The notes below the pieces were generated by a model. It did not search any database and was not told the DNA's origin. It saw nothing but the letters and a program-made list of their open reading frames with translations. Positions 1 to 6,586 of a DNA stretch of 12,644 nucleotides are shown piece by piece (the first letter of the stretch is position 1; each line of letters begins with the position of its first letter). This DNA comes from Thermoplasmata archaeon. Lineage in GTDB: Archaea > Thermoplasmatota > Thermoplasmata > Thermoplasmatales > B87-G9. The translations under genes and the position numbers were made by a program. The stretch is taken from the NCBI GenBank assembly GCA_003649695.1, contig QMSR01000015.1:1-12644 (forward strand). Reading direction: 5' to 3'.

Positions 1-15
1 CCCCAATTCTGGGCC

Positions 16-255
16 GTGAAGGCCTTCAGGGTCTCCGGGATAATGTACTTCGAAGATGGTAGGTGGCAGAAGTTCACCAAGGACGTGGTGGCCGAGAGCG
101 AGGAGCAGGCCACCGAAAAGGTCCTCTCCATTCTCGGGAGCAAACACAGGCTCAAGAGGAGGCAGATCGCGATCAGGGAGGTTAGGGAGATAGACCCGTC
201 GGAGTCTGAGGATCCCGTTGTAAGGTACCACTTCGGGGTGTCCGGCCGTGGATGA
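16..255 (+). CDS. rplX: Large-subunit ribosomal protein eL20 (LX / L18a type)
   Basis: This small basic protein (79 aa) is the archaeal form of eL20, a structural protein of the 50S subunit. The N-terminus MKAFRVSG, the run RWQKFTKDV at residues 17-25, and the GSKHRLKRRQI segment at residues 41-51 are the family's typical blocks, and the length is normal. The start is GTG. The same frame stays open to the window edge, five codons upstream, but the N-terminal block aligns with the GTG, so I keep it. The 3' end overlaps the prefoldin alpha gene by 8 bases. The order eL20, pfdA, ftsY is a known archaeal gene string, which supports the identification and suggests one transcript starting upstream of the window. 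Confidence 0.9.
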   Translation: MKAFRVSGIMYFEDGRWQKFTKDVVAESEEQATEKVLSILGSKHRLKRRQIAIREVREIDPSESEDPVVRYHFGVSGRG

Positions 256-658
256 AGTCCAGCTCAGGGCCCTGCTCGCGAGGTACGAGGAACTCATAGG
301 AAGCCTGGAGGAGCAGAGGAGGCTTCTGGAGGGGAGCATTGCCGAGGCCGAGGACATCATCAGGGGGCTCGAGGCCCTGCCGGAGGGGGGCGGGGAGGCC
401 ATGGTCCCCCTGGGCAGGGGGGTCCTCCTCCGGGCCACCCTGGGCCCGAGGGACAAGGTCCTCTACTACGCGGGAAGCAACGTCTACGTCGCCCACCCTG
501 TGCAGGAGGTCATCGGGAGGCTCAGGGAGAGGATCAGGGTCCTCAGGGAGGCCCTGGACGGTGTGAACGACCGCCTGGCCCAGCTCGCGGTCGAGTACAG
601 GTCCCTGTTGTCCTATGTTCGAGTCCCTGCGGAAGAGGCTAAAGGCCCTGAGAAGTAG
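248..658 (+). CDS. pfdA: Prefoldin subunit alpha
   Basis: The 136-aa protein is the alpha subunit of prefoldin, the hexameric jellyfish-shaped chaperone that captures unfolded nascent chains and passes them to the thermosome. Two long charged helices (about residues 1-36 and 93-125) should form the coiled-coil tentacle. Between them lies a beta-rich, glycine-containing segment (MVPLGRGVLLRATLGPRDK, about 51-69) that fits the beta-hairpin body of the alpha type. It starts at GTG inside the end of the eL20 gene, with GGGGTG seven bases upstream as a possible ribosome binding site. Its last 44 bases overlap ftsY in another frame. The position between eL20 and ftsY is typical for archaeal pfdA. 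Confidence 0.88.
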   Translation: MDEVQLRALLARYEELIGSLEEQRRLLEGSIAEAEDIIRGLEALPEGGGEAMVPLGRGVLLRATLGPRDKVLYYAGSNVYVAHPVQEVIGRLRERIRVLREALDGVNDRLAQLAVEYRSLLSYVRVPAEEAKGPEK

Positions 659-1532
659 GGCCTCCTCCGAGCCCTTCGCCTCCCACCTGGGGAGGAAGCT
701 CACCGAGGAGAGGATAGAGGACCTCCTATGGGAGCTGGAGATGGCCCTCCTGGAGGGGGACGTGGCCCTCGAGGTCGTGGACAGGCTCAGGGAGGCCGTG
801 AAGGAGGCCCTCCTGGGGAAGAGGGTGAGGTTCGGGGTTGACCCCGGGACGGTGGTGGAGGAGGCCCTGAAGGAGGAGATAAGGAGGATCCTCAGCCCCG
901 AAGCACCCGGTTTCTGGGAGCTCTACGAGTCCTCCCCCAGGCCGGTGGTCATACTCTTCCTCGGCGTCAACGGAACGGGCAAGACCCTTACCGTGGCCAA
1001 GGTCGCAAAGCTCATCTTGGATAGGGGCGAAATCCCGGTGCTCTCGGCATCCGACACCTTCAGGGCGGGGGCGATAGAGCAGCTGGAGGAGCTCGGCAGG
1101 AGGCTCGGTCTGAGGGTCATCAAGCACTCACAGGGCGCGGATCCAGCAGCTGTGGCCTACGATGCCATCCAGCACGCTAGGGCCAGGGGCAGGGACGCTG
1201 TCCTCATAGACACCGCCGGGAGGATGCAGACCAGGAGGAACCTCATGGACGAGATGGCGAAGATCAAGAGGGTGGCGAAGCCCCACATAACGGTGTTCGT
1301 GGGCGACGCCCTGGCCGGGAACGACGCCGTCGAGCAGGCGAGGGCCTTCCACCAGCACGTGGGTATCGACGGCTCCATCCTCACCAAGGTGGACGCGGAC
1401 CCGAAGGGCGGCTCCATCATCTCGGTCGCCGCCGCCACCGGCAAGCCCATCTTCTTCCTGGGAACGGGGCAGGGGCTCGGCGACCTGGTCCCCTTCGACC
1501 CCGAGTGGCTCCTCGAGAGGCTCTTCGGATAG
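615..1532 (+). CDS. ftsY: Signal recognition particle receptor FtsY (SRP-GTPase)
   Basis: FtsY is the SRP receptor: it binds SRP54 on translating ribosomes at the membrane and the paired GTPases release the nascent chain to SecYEG. The 305-aa protein has a helical N domain (about residues 20-95) and a G domain with all expected motifs: Walker A GVNGTGKT (117-124), the insertion-box/G2 motif DTFRAGA (147-153), DTAGR (199-203), TKVD (257-260) and closing GTGQGLGDL (283-291). The acidic A domain is essentially absent, and a short basic N-terminus (residues 1-16, FESLRKRLKALRSR) may serve membrane contact, as in compact archaeal FtsY. The ATG lies inside pfdA with no clear Shine-Dalgarno sequence, so translation is probably coupled. 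SRP54 itself is unlikely because the C-terminal M domain is missing. Confidence 0.95.
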   Translation: MFESLRKRLKALRSRASSEPFASHLGRKLTEERIEDLLWELEMALLEGDVALEVVDRLREAVKEALLGKRVRFGVDPGTVVEEALKEEIRRILSPEAPGFWELYESSPRPVVILFLGVNGTGKTLTVAKVAKLILDRGEIPVLSASDTFRAGAIEQLEELGRRLGLRVIKHSQGADPAAVAYDAIQHARARGRDAVLIDTAGRMQTRRNLMDEMAKIKRVAKPHITVFVGDALAGNDAVEQARAFHQHVGIDGSILTKVDADPKGGSIISVAAATGKPIFFLGTGQGLGDLVPFDPEWLLERLFG

Positions 1533-1533
1533 C

Positions 1534-1540
1534 GTTAATA
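1534..1540 (+). promoter_or_regulatory. TATA box for the CBS-HPF gene
   Basis: TTAATA is centred about 25 bases before the GTG at 1563, in a 30-base gap that otherwise is GC-rich. This spacing would place transcription initiation at or very near the start codon, giving a leaderless mRNA. No Shine-Dalgarno sequence precedes the GTG. Confidence 0.55.
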
Positions 1541-1562
1541 GGACGAACCGCGCTCCCTAACC

Positions 1563-2699
1563 GTGGCGCTGCTGGACAGGTTCTCGATCCAGGACGTCGT
1601 CGTCAAGCCCAAGGCGGTGGCGGAGATCGGCCAGTCCCTCTCGGAGGCCATTGCCCTCATGGCCAGGCAGGGCATAAGGGAGCTCCCGGTGGTCGACGGC
1701 AGGGGGAAGCTCGTCGGATACCTCAGCTACAAGACCCTCCTGAGGAGGAGGTCGCTCGCCCCCACAGCCAAGGTGGAGAACGTGATGCTCTCCCCTCCCA
1801 GGGTGAGGGAGGACGAGCCCCTGACGAGAGTCGTCGAGCTAATGGTCGAGAACGGCCTCAGGGCGATCCCTGTCGTGGACAGGCGAGGGCGGCTCCTCGG
1901 CCTCGTGACGCGGGAGTCCCTCATATCCGTCCTCCCCAGCATAAAGCCCCTGGCCGAGAAGGCGGCCGCGGAGGTCATGACGGAGAACCCAATCTACGTC
2001 TCGGAGCACGACCCGGTGGTCAGGGCCATCGAGCTCATGCAGAGGCTTGGGGAGCTCACGATCCCCGTCGTCAAGGAGAGTGGGTCCCTGCTGGGCCAGG
2101 TCAGGATCGACGACGCAGCTAGGGCCCTGTGGAGGGAGAGGGAGAGGCAGACCATGGGCGAGGTCTCCGGGGAGAGCGTTTCCCCGAAGGTCACCTGCGG
2201 CTCCGTGGCCGTGCCCGTGGCGAGCTGCAGGCCCGAGGATTCCCTCGGCAGGGTCGTCGAGCTCATGCAGCGCTTCTCCTCGGACATCTGCGTGGTGGTG
2301 GACGAGGATGAGAGGCCCGTGGGGGTCATAGCCACGTCGGACCTCATGGACCTCCTGGTCGAGCCCCACGAGGGGAGGAGGGTGTACGTGACCATCACGG
2401 GACTGCACATCGAGCACCCCACGGTCTACGACGAGATCTACAGGAGGCTTCAGCCGTTCATCACCAGGCTGGGCAAGATGGGCCCGGGAATCCCCACCTC
2501 CCTGAGCGTCCACTTCGAGGCAACCAGGAAGAGCGGAACAGAAGCATTCTACGAGGTGAGGGTGAAGCTCGTGACCACCAAGGGGGTGTACACCGCCAGG
2601 TCGAGCGACTGGAACCCGATGATAGCCCTCAAGGAGGCCATGGAGATCCTGGAGGACCGCATCAGGAGGGAGAAAAAGGGGAAATCGAGAGCATCTTAA
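1563..2699 (+). CDS. Four-CBS-domain protein with HPF/RaiA-like C-terminal domain
   Basis: The 378-aa protein contains four CBS repeats, arranged as two Bateman modules (about residues 18-64, 74-123, 137-190 and 209-268). Each shows the usual helix followed by a strand such as ELPVVD, AIPVVD, TIPVV or ICVVVD and then a G-x-(V/I) strand. CBS pairs commonly bind adenosine nucleotides. Residues 272-372 look different: a strand VYVTITGLHIE, a helix, three strands and a final helix (IALKEAMEILEDRIRR). This beta-alpha-beta-beta-beta-alpha order and the G-x-HIE opening resemble ribosome hibernation factor HPF/RaiA. I infer a nucleotide-sensing ribosome-binding factor; that role is not shown by sequence alone. 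It could instead be a CBS regulator of unknown target. Its start is GTG behind its own TATA box; neighbours are ftsY and a SecB-like gene. Confidence 0.7.
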   Translation: MALLDRFSIQDVVVKPKAVAEIGQSLSEAIALMARQGIRELPVVDGRGKLVGYLSYKTLLRRRSLAPTAKVENVMLSPPRVREDEPLTRVVELMVENGLRAIPVVDRRGRLLGLVTRESLISVLPSIKPLAEKAAAEVMTENPIYVSEHDPVVRAIELMQRLGELTIPVVKESGSLLGQVRIDDAARALWRERERQTMGEVSGESVSPKVTCGSVAVPVASCRPEDSLGRVVELMQRFSSDICVVVDEDERPVGVIATSDLMDLLVEPHEGRRVYVTITGLHIEHPTVYDEIYRRLQPFITRLGKMGPGIPTSLSVHFEATRKSGTEAFYEVRVKLVTTKGVYTARSSDWNPMIALKEAMEILEDRIRREKKGKSRAS

Positions 2700-2700
2700 A
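2695..2700 (+). promoter_or_regulatory. TATA box for the SecB-like gene
   Basis: CTTAAA overlaps the stop codon of the CBS-HPF gene and is centred about 25 bases before the GTG at 2722. The spacing again predicts a leaderless transcript for the SecB-like/SAM adenosyltransferase pair. Confidence 0.5.
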
Positions 2701-2721
2701 CCTCCGTCCACTTATTCCCGC

Positions 2722-3141
2722 GTGAAGATCGGCTTCTCCGGCTACTCGAAGATCGAGGGGGAGAGGTTCGAGGTACCCCCGCCTAAGGGCCTCAGGGTTG
2801 ACGTCAGGATGAACGTCATCGCCTACGAGGCCCAGCCGGACGGCTCCTTCAGGGTGCGTTTCAGCCTCCACGTCCAGTACGGGAACCTGGGCATGCTCCG
2901 CTTGGACGGCTACCTCAAGGTCGAGGACGTGGAGGAGGGCCTCAGGAAGAAATGGTTGAGGGAGGGCAAGATCCCGGAGGAGGCCATGGTCCAGATCCAC
3001 ACAACCTTGGCCAGGATATGCATCCCAGACGCAGTGGTCTTCTCCAAGTTCCTGAACCTACCCCCGCCCGTCCCGCTCCCCGTTCCACCCCAGGCCAAGA
3101 AGAGGAAGGAGGACAGGGGATGGGAGGTGGGTTTCGCTTGA
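2722..3141 (+). CDS. SecB-like fold protein, function unproven
   Basis: This 139-aa soluble protein has no signal peptide or membrane segment. Residues 1-67 alternate charged and hydrophobic residues as in a beta sheet (for example RVDVRMNVIAYEA and FRVRFSLHVQY). Two helices follow (about 68-80 and 85-110), and the end of the fold is a proline-rich strip, LNLPPPVPLPVPP (111-123). Four strands, then helices, then a proline-leucine strip is the arrangement of SecB-like proteins in archaea and in toxin-antitoxin-chaperone systems. The match is from general pattern, not from a specific motif, so a chaperone role is inference. No toxin or antitoxin gene is adjacent. The GTG start follows a TATA box. 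The gene ends in a TTGA overlap with the SAM adenosyltransferase. Confidence 0.5.
   Translation: MKIGFSGYSKIEGERFEVPPPKGLRVDVRMNVIAYEAQPDGSFRVRFSLHVQYGNLGMLRLDGYLKVEDVEEGLRKKWLREGKIPEEAMVQIHTTLARICIPDAVVFSKFLNLPPPVPLPVPPQAKKRKEDRGWEVGFA
3123..3129 (+). promoter_or_regulatory. Ribosome binding site that fixes the TTG start of the SAM adenosyltransferase
   Basis: GGAGGTG is a full match to the archaeal anti-Shine-Dalgarno sequence and stands eight bases before TTG at 3138. It favours that TTG over the in-frame ATG at 3120, which lies upstream of the site. Confidence 0.7.
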
Positions 3142-3899
3142 TCATAGCGTTCATCTCCGACTTCGGGTACGAGGACCACTACGCCGGGGCCATGAAGGGT
3201 GCGGCCCTCAGCATAAACCCCGAGGTCAGGGTGGTGGACGTCTGTCACGGGATCAGGAAGTTCGACGTCCTCCATGGGGCCTATGTCCTGGCCGGGGCCT
3301 CCAGGGCCTTCCCCAAAGGTACCATCTTCGTCGTGGTCGTGGACCCGGGAGTCGGGGGTCCGAGGAGGGGAATATTACTGGAGTGCGACGGGAAGTTCTA
3401 CGTGGGCCCGGACAACGGTGTGTTCACCCTGATCTGGCACGATGGTTGTAGGGCCTGGGAGATCGACATGTCCAGGTTCCCGAACGCGGACCCCACGTTC
3501 CACGGCAGGGACGTCTTCGCCCCCGTGGCCGCGCTCCTCAGCCTCGGGAAAAAGCCCGAGGAACTGGGTAAGGAAACCAGGGATATCATCCTCCTCCCGG
3601 TGAGATGGGGGAGCTGCGGAATAGACTCCTGCGAGGGGAGCGTGATCCACATAGACTCCTTCGGGAACGTCATCTCCAACATCAGGAGGCCCAGCCTCGA
3701 GCTGGGGAGGCGCTACAGGGTGCGGGTCGGCAAATGGGGCGGCGTTGTGCCCTTCCTGAAGACCTATGCGGAGGCCGAGGTCGGGGAGCCCCTGCTCCTG
3801 GTGAACAGCGAGGGGCTCCTAGAGCTCTCCGTGAGGGAGGGCAGCGCCCGGGAGCTCACCGGGGCCGAGAGGCTGGACGAGTTCAGGGTTTTGAAGTGA
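3138..3899 (+). CDS. S-adenosyl-L-methionine hydrolase (SAM hydroxide adenosyltransferase, DUF62)
   Basis: Members of this family split SAM with a hydroxide ion to adenosine and methionine. The 253-aa length is normal. The N-terminus IIAFISDFG, the strand VVVVDPGVGGPRRG (65-78), GPDNG (90-94), TFHGRDVFAP (120-129) and HIDSFGNVISNI (171-182) are hallmark blocks. The Asp-Arg-His set described for archaeal homologues corresponds to D69, R76 and H122, all present. I chose TTG because a perfect GGAGGTG lies eight bases upstream and TTGA overlaps the previous stop. An ATG at 3120 would add six residues. The frame also stays open further upstream, back to 2952, but that part is the shadow of the SecB-like gene. 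Translational coupling to that gene is likely. Confidence 0.9.
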   Translation: MIIAFISDFGYEDHYAGAMKGAALSINPEVRVVDVCHGIRKFDVLHGAYVLAGASRAFPKGTIFVVVVDPGVGGPRRGILLECDGKFYVGPDNGVFTLIWHDGCRAWEIDMSRFPNADPTFHGRDVFAPVAALLSLGKKPEELGKETRDIILLPVRWGSCGIDSCEGSVIHIDSFGNVISNIRRPSLELGRRYRVRVGKWGGVVPFLKTYAEAEVGEPLLLVNSEGLLELSVREGSARELTGAERLDEFRVLK

Positions 3900-3915
3900 G
3901 GGAGAATCTAAGCTG

Positions 3916-3992
3916 GGGGCCGTAGGGTAGCCTGGACATCCTCCCGGCTTTGGGAGCCGGTGACCCGGGTTCGAATCCCGGCGGCCCCACCA
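3916..3992 (+). tRNA. tRNA-Pro (anticodon UGG) with encoded CCA
   Basis: A complete cloverleaf folds here. The 7-bp acceptor stem is GGGGCCG (3916-3922) with CGGCCCC (3982-3988). The D arm has A14, G18 and G19, and A21, with a G10·U25 pair and U13·U22. The anticodon stem CCGGC/GCCGG encloses loop TTTGGGA, giving anticodon TGG at 3951-3953. The T arm CCGGG/CCCGG encloses TTCGAAT. Discriminator A3989 is followed by genomic CCA. There is no intron. The anticodon reads proline codons CCN. No strong promoter is visible; a weak T-rich stretch around 3888-3893 lies about 25 bases upstream, so it may instead be cut from a longer transcript. Confidence 0.95.
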
Positions 3993-3996
3993 CTTC

Positions 3997-4004
3997 CTTT
4001 AAAT
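3997..4004 (+). promoter_or_regulatory. TATA box of the S15 operon
   Basis: CTTTAAAT begins five bases after the tRNA CCA end and is centred about 27 bases before the S15 ATG. It is a near-consensus archaeal TATA element and predicts an almost leaderless transcript for S15, the DHH protein and the PP-loop protein. Confidence 0.7.
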
Positions 4005-4027
4005 GGGCATCCGGCTTTAGGTCGCAG

Positions 4028-4483
4028 ATGGCGAGGATCCACGCCAGGAGGAGGGGGAGATCCGGATCCAGGGCGCCGTTCAGGAGGCAGCCCCCCGAGT
4101 GGGTACCCCTCTCCCCGCAGGAGGTAGAGGAGCTGGTGGTCAAGCTCGCCCAGGAGGGCAAGACCACGGCGGAGATAGGCATGATCCTTAGGGACCAGTA
4201 CGGGGTCCCGAGCGTGAAGCTCGTGACGGGCAAGAAGATCACGAGGATCCTCAGGGAAAGGGGTCTAGAGCCCCAGATCCCGGAGGACCTCCTGGCCTTG
4301 ATGCGTAAGGCCGTGAGGCTCGCTGAGCACCTGGAGAGGCACAAGAAGGACCTCCACAACATGAGGGGTCTCCAGCTCATAGAGGCCAAGATCCACAGGC
4401 TCGTCTCCTACTACAAGGAGATCGGGAGGCTGCCCAAGGACTGGAAGTACTCCAGGTCCCTGGCCAGGGTCCTGGCAAAATGA
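4028..4483 (+). CDS. rps15: Small-subunit ribosomal protein uS15
   Basis: The 151-aa protein is the archaeal/eukaryotic-type S15, a 16S rRNA-binding protein of the 30S platform. The basic N-terminal extension (MARIHARRRGRSGSR) and WVPLSPQEVEELV segment are found in archaeal and eukaryotic forms but not in bacterial S15. The C-terminal helices carry KKDLHNMRGLQLIEAKIHRLV (about 103-123) and end with YYKEIGRLPKDWKY. The ATG at 4028 matches the family N-terminus and sits the right distance from its TATA box. The frame is also open back to 3950, but that would run through the tRNA and is rejected. The stop overlaps the DHH gene start by ATGA. S15 next to a RecJ-like gene is a recurrent archaeal arrangement. 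Confidence 0.95.
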   Translation: MARIHARRRGRSGSRAPFRRQPPEWVPLSPQEVEELVVKLAQEGKTTAEIGMILRDQYGVPSVKLVTGKKITRILRERGLEPQIPEDLLALMRKAVRLAEHLERHKKDLHNMRGLQLIEAKIHRLVSYYKEIGRLPKDWKYSRSLARVLAK

Positions 4484-5757
4484 AGTTCGAGTTCCTCCAC
4501 CCGAGGCTCGACGAGGGCCTGGAGGAGGCAGTCGGGAGGCTGGAGGCCTCCTCCAGGGTGCGCATCATTTCCCATTCCGACGGGGATGGCGTCTTCGCCG
4601 CGGCCACCGCCGTCTCCCTCGCCCACGAGCTGGGCGTAAACTACCACGTGACTCTACTGAAACACCCAGACAGGGAGGCCATAGCATCCCTCCTGGAGGA
4701 GGGCTACGACCTCTATCTCATCATGGACCTCGGCTCCGCATCCGAGGCGGCCGACAGGAAAGACGTCGTGATTCTGGACCACCATCAGTCCCCGGGCGAG
4801 GTGAGGGAGGCGACGCTCGTGAACCCCACCCTCTACGGCGCCGACGGTGGGTCGGAGGTCTGCGCCTCCAGCCTCGCATTCCTGATGGCGCTCCTCCTGG
4901 ACCGGGCCGACCTCGCCCCCAACTTCGTCGCGGGCTGCTTGGCCGACAAGCAGGTCCCCTTCAGGGGCATAAACGAGAAGATTTACCGCCTGGTGGAGGG
5001 GTCCTTCAGGACCAGGACCTGGCTGAACCTCGTGGACCTGGAGGTCCCAGTCGCCCTCACGCACTCCACCGAACCCTACGTTAGGGAATTAGCGAAGGGC
5101 GGGAAGGTCGAACAGCTCCTCTCCAGACTCGGGATTGGGTCCGAGCAGAGGGTCTCCGAGCTGCACGAGTCCAAGGCTAAGGAGCTCGCCTCCACCCTTG
5201 TTCCGATGCTCGCGATCCAGGGTGCCTCCGTTGAGGGGATGGAGTCCGTCACAGCGACGGAGTTCGTCCACGACGATGTGCACGTGAACACCGTCTCGAA
5301 GATGGTGCACCTGGTCGCTAGGCAGGATATGGGGGGCGAGGCCCTGGCGGCGGTTCTTGAGGGCAGGGTAGTCGAGAGGCTCAGGGACGAGTACCTGGAG
5401 GCCGAGAAGATCCTCATCTCCCACATCGAGGCCTCGGAGGTCAGCGACAGGGGATCGTTCTACCTCGTTGAGACGAGGGAAGGAGCCCCAGCGGGCAGGG
5501 TGGCCGAGGTTTACCTCCACTACATCCTGGAAGCCAGGAAGCCCGTGGTCGCCTCGTCCAGGGAGGGGGACAGGATGAAGTTCTCCTTGAGGGCGGCTGA
5601 GGGGCACAACGTGAACCTCGGCCTCTCGGCCAGGGAAGCCGCCTCGGAGGCAGGGGGCCAGGGAGGGGGACATCCCCTGGCCGCCGGTGCATCCGTCCCC
5701 CTGGACAGGGCCGAGGACTTCCTTAGGGCCCTGGCCAGGAGGATGTCCTCCTCATGA
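4480..5757 (+). CDS. DHH-family phosphoesterase, archaeal RecJ-like
   Basis: This 425-aa soluble protein has the DHH nuclease/phosphoesterase core. Visible motifs are SHSDGDG (31-37, metal-binding D34 and D36), the strand YLIMDLGS with D83, DHH at 100-102, and D156 in AGCLADK. The C-terminal DHHA1-type domain carries GGQGGGHPLAAGA (392-404), the glycine-histidine loop that binds substrate. Archaeal relatives include the GINS-associated nuclease and RecJ-like exonucleases; related DHH proteins also degrade nanoRNA or cyclic dinucleotides. Genomic linkage to S15 favours the archaeal RecJ-like group, but whether its substrate is DNA or RNA cannot be read from the sequence. The ATG shares ATGA with the S15 stop, so translation is probably coupled. 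The stop in turn overlaps the next gene by ATGA. Confidence 0.85.
   Translation: MKFEFLHPRLDEGLEEAVGRLEASSRVRIISHSDGDGVFAAATAVSLAHELGVNYHVTLLKHPDREAIASLLEEGYDLYLIMDLGSASEAADRKDVVILDHHQSPGEVREATLVNPTLYGADGGSEVCASSLAFLMALLLDRADLAPNFVAGCLADKQVPFRGINEKIYRLVEGSFRTRTWLNLVDLEVPVALTHSTEPYVRELAKGGKVEQLLSRLGIGSEQRVSELHESKAKELASTLVPMLAIQGASVEGMESVTATEFVHDDVHVNTVSKMVHLVARQDMGGEALAAVLEGRVVERLRDEYLEAEKILISHIEASEVSDRGSFYLVETREGAPAGRVAEVYLHYILEARKPVVASSREGDRMKFSLRAAEGHNVNLGLSAREAASEAGGQGGGHPLAAGASVPLDRAEDFLRALARRMSSS
5737..5752 (+). promoter_or_regulatory. Inverted repeat covering the ribosome binding site of the PP-loop gene
   Basis: AGGAGGA and TCCTCCT form a perfect 7-base inverted repeat around TG, foldable as a 6-bp stem with an ATGT loop. 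The left arm plus the loop gives GGAGGATG, the Shine-Dalgarno sequence for the ATG at 5754. The hairpin would hide this site unless ribosomes finishing the DHH gene open it. Regulation is inferred. Confidence 0.4.
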
Positions 5758-6557
5758 TCAGCCCCCACTCCCTGAGGGGGATCCTCCCCAGGGGATCGAC
5801 CCTCTTCGTCGCCGTCTCCGGCGGCAAGGACTCCGTTGCCCTCCTTCACTCCCTGTGGAGGATCAGGGGCGAGCTGGGCATCAGAATCGTCGCCTACTAC
5901 ATCAACCTCGGAATACCCACCTTCTCGGAGAGATCCGAAGAGGTCGTGAGATCTCTGTCCCGGGACCTGGGGATTCCCCTCGTGATCACAGACCTGGAGA
6001 GAGACTTCGGCTTCACGGTCCCCGAGGCGTCGAGGGCCACGGACAGGAAGCCCTGCTCCGTATGCGGGATCGTCAAGAGGTATCTCCAGAACCGCGTCCC
6101 CCGGGAACTCGGAGCCTCCGCAGTGGCCACCGGCCACAACGCCGATGACTTCGCGAAGTTCGCCCTGAAGGACCTCTACAGCGGCGAAGCCCTCTGGCTC
6201 TCGAAGATCTCGAGGATCCTCGCGTCCGAGGATCCCCTCCTGCTCCCCAAGCTCAGGCCCCTCATCCACCGCACGGGGGAGGAGATCCTGACGTACGTCG
6301 AGGAGAACGACCTGCCCTACGTCAGGGAGAGGTGCCCCCTTGCCCCCAGGCGGGACAGGTTCTTGGAAGTGGTGACCGTGGCGGAGGGGATCATCCCGGG
6401 GTTCAGGAAGGGGCTCGTGAGGGGGGCGGAGAGGCTCTCCAAGTCCCTGAAGCCAAGAACCCCACCCCTCGTCAGGTGCTCCATCTGCGGGGAGCCCTCG
6501 AGCACAGATCCCTGCTCCTTCTGCAGGCTAAGAATGGCCGTAGAGAGAAAATCATAA
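5754..6557 (+). CDS. TtuA/Ncs6-family PP-loop ATPase, probable tRNA thiolation enzyme
   Basis: Enzymes of this family adenylate a tRNA uridine and replace its oxygen with sulfur (2-thiouridine at wobble position 34, or position 54). The 267-aa protein has the P-loop SGGKDS (22-27), the central pair C101-x2-C104 in KPCSVCGIVKR, and a third cysteine C194 in RERCPLAP. These three are placed like the cysteines that hold the catalytic 4Fe-4S cluster in TtuA. A C-terminal zinc ribbon is formed by C242, C245, C254 and C257. The N-terminal zinc finger usual in TtuA, NcsA and CTU1 is absent: only about 21 residues precede the P-loop. The length is correspondingly short. The ATG overlaps the DHH stop (ATGA) and GGAGGATG lies upstream. 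The tRNA position modified is unknown. Confidence 0.8.
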   Translation: MISPHSLRGILPRGSTLFVAVSGGKDSVALLHSLWRIRGELGIRIVAYYINLGIPTFSERSEEVVRSLSRDLGIPLVITDLERDFGFTVPEASRATDRKPCSVCGIVKRYLQNRVPRELGASAVATGHNADDFAKFALKDLYSGEALWLSKISRILASEDPLLLPKLRPLIHRTGEEILTYVEENDLPYVRERCPLAPRRDRFLEVVTVAEGIIPGFRKGLVRGAERLSKSLKPRTPPLVRCSICGEPSSTDPCSFCRLRMAVERKS

Positions 6558-6565
6558 TAAAATTT
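6554..6565 (+). promoter_or_regulatory. TATA box for the AIM24-family gene
   Basis: ATAATAAAATTT is the most AT-rich stretch in this part of the window. It overlaps the PP-loop stop codon and is centred about 27 bases before the ATG at 6587, as expected for a leaderless transcript. T-rich positions here could also help end the upstream transcript. Confidence 0.65.
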
Positions 6566-6586
6566 GCATGAAATTCTCAATTCGCC

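Noticed and set aside
1505..2122. 205-codon + strand frame across the ftsY-CBS junction
   Set aside because: It is out of frame with both real genes and its product is Gly/Arg/Pro-rich without motifs.
1839..2711. 290-codon open frame on the - strand opposite the CBS-HPF gene
   Set aside because: Its product is a His/Asp/Leu/Pro-rich shadow sequence with no recognisable domain, while the + strand has clear CBS repeats.
2952..3137. Long upstream extension of the SAM hydrolase
   Set aside because: This part is the other-frame shadow of the SecB-like gene; a perfect ribosome binding site points to TTG 3138.
3950..4027. N-terminal extension of S15 upstream of ATG 4028
   Set aside because: It would be encoded by the tRNA-Pro gene and the TATA box; the S15 family N-terminus begins at 4028.
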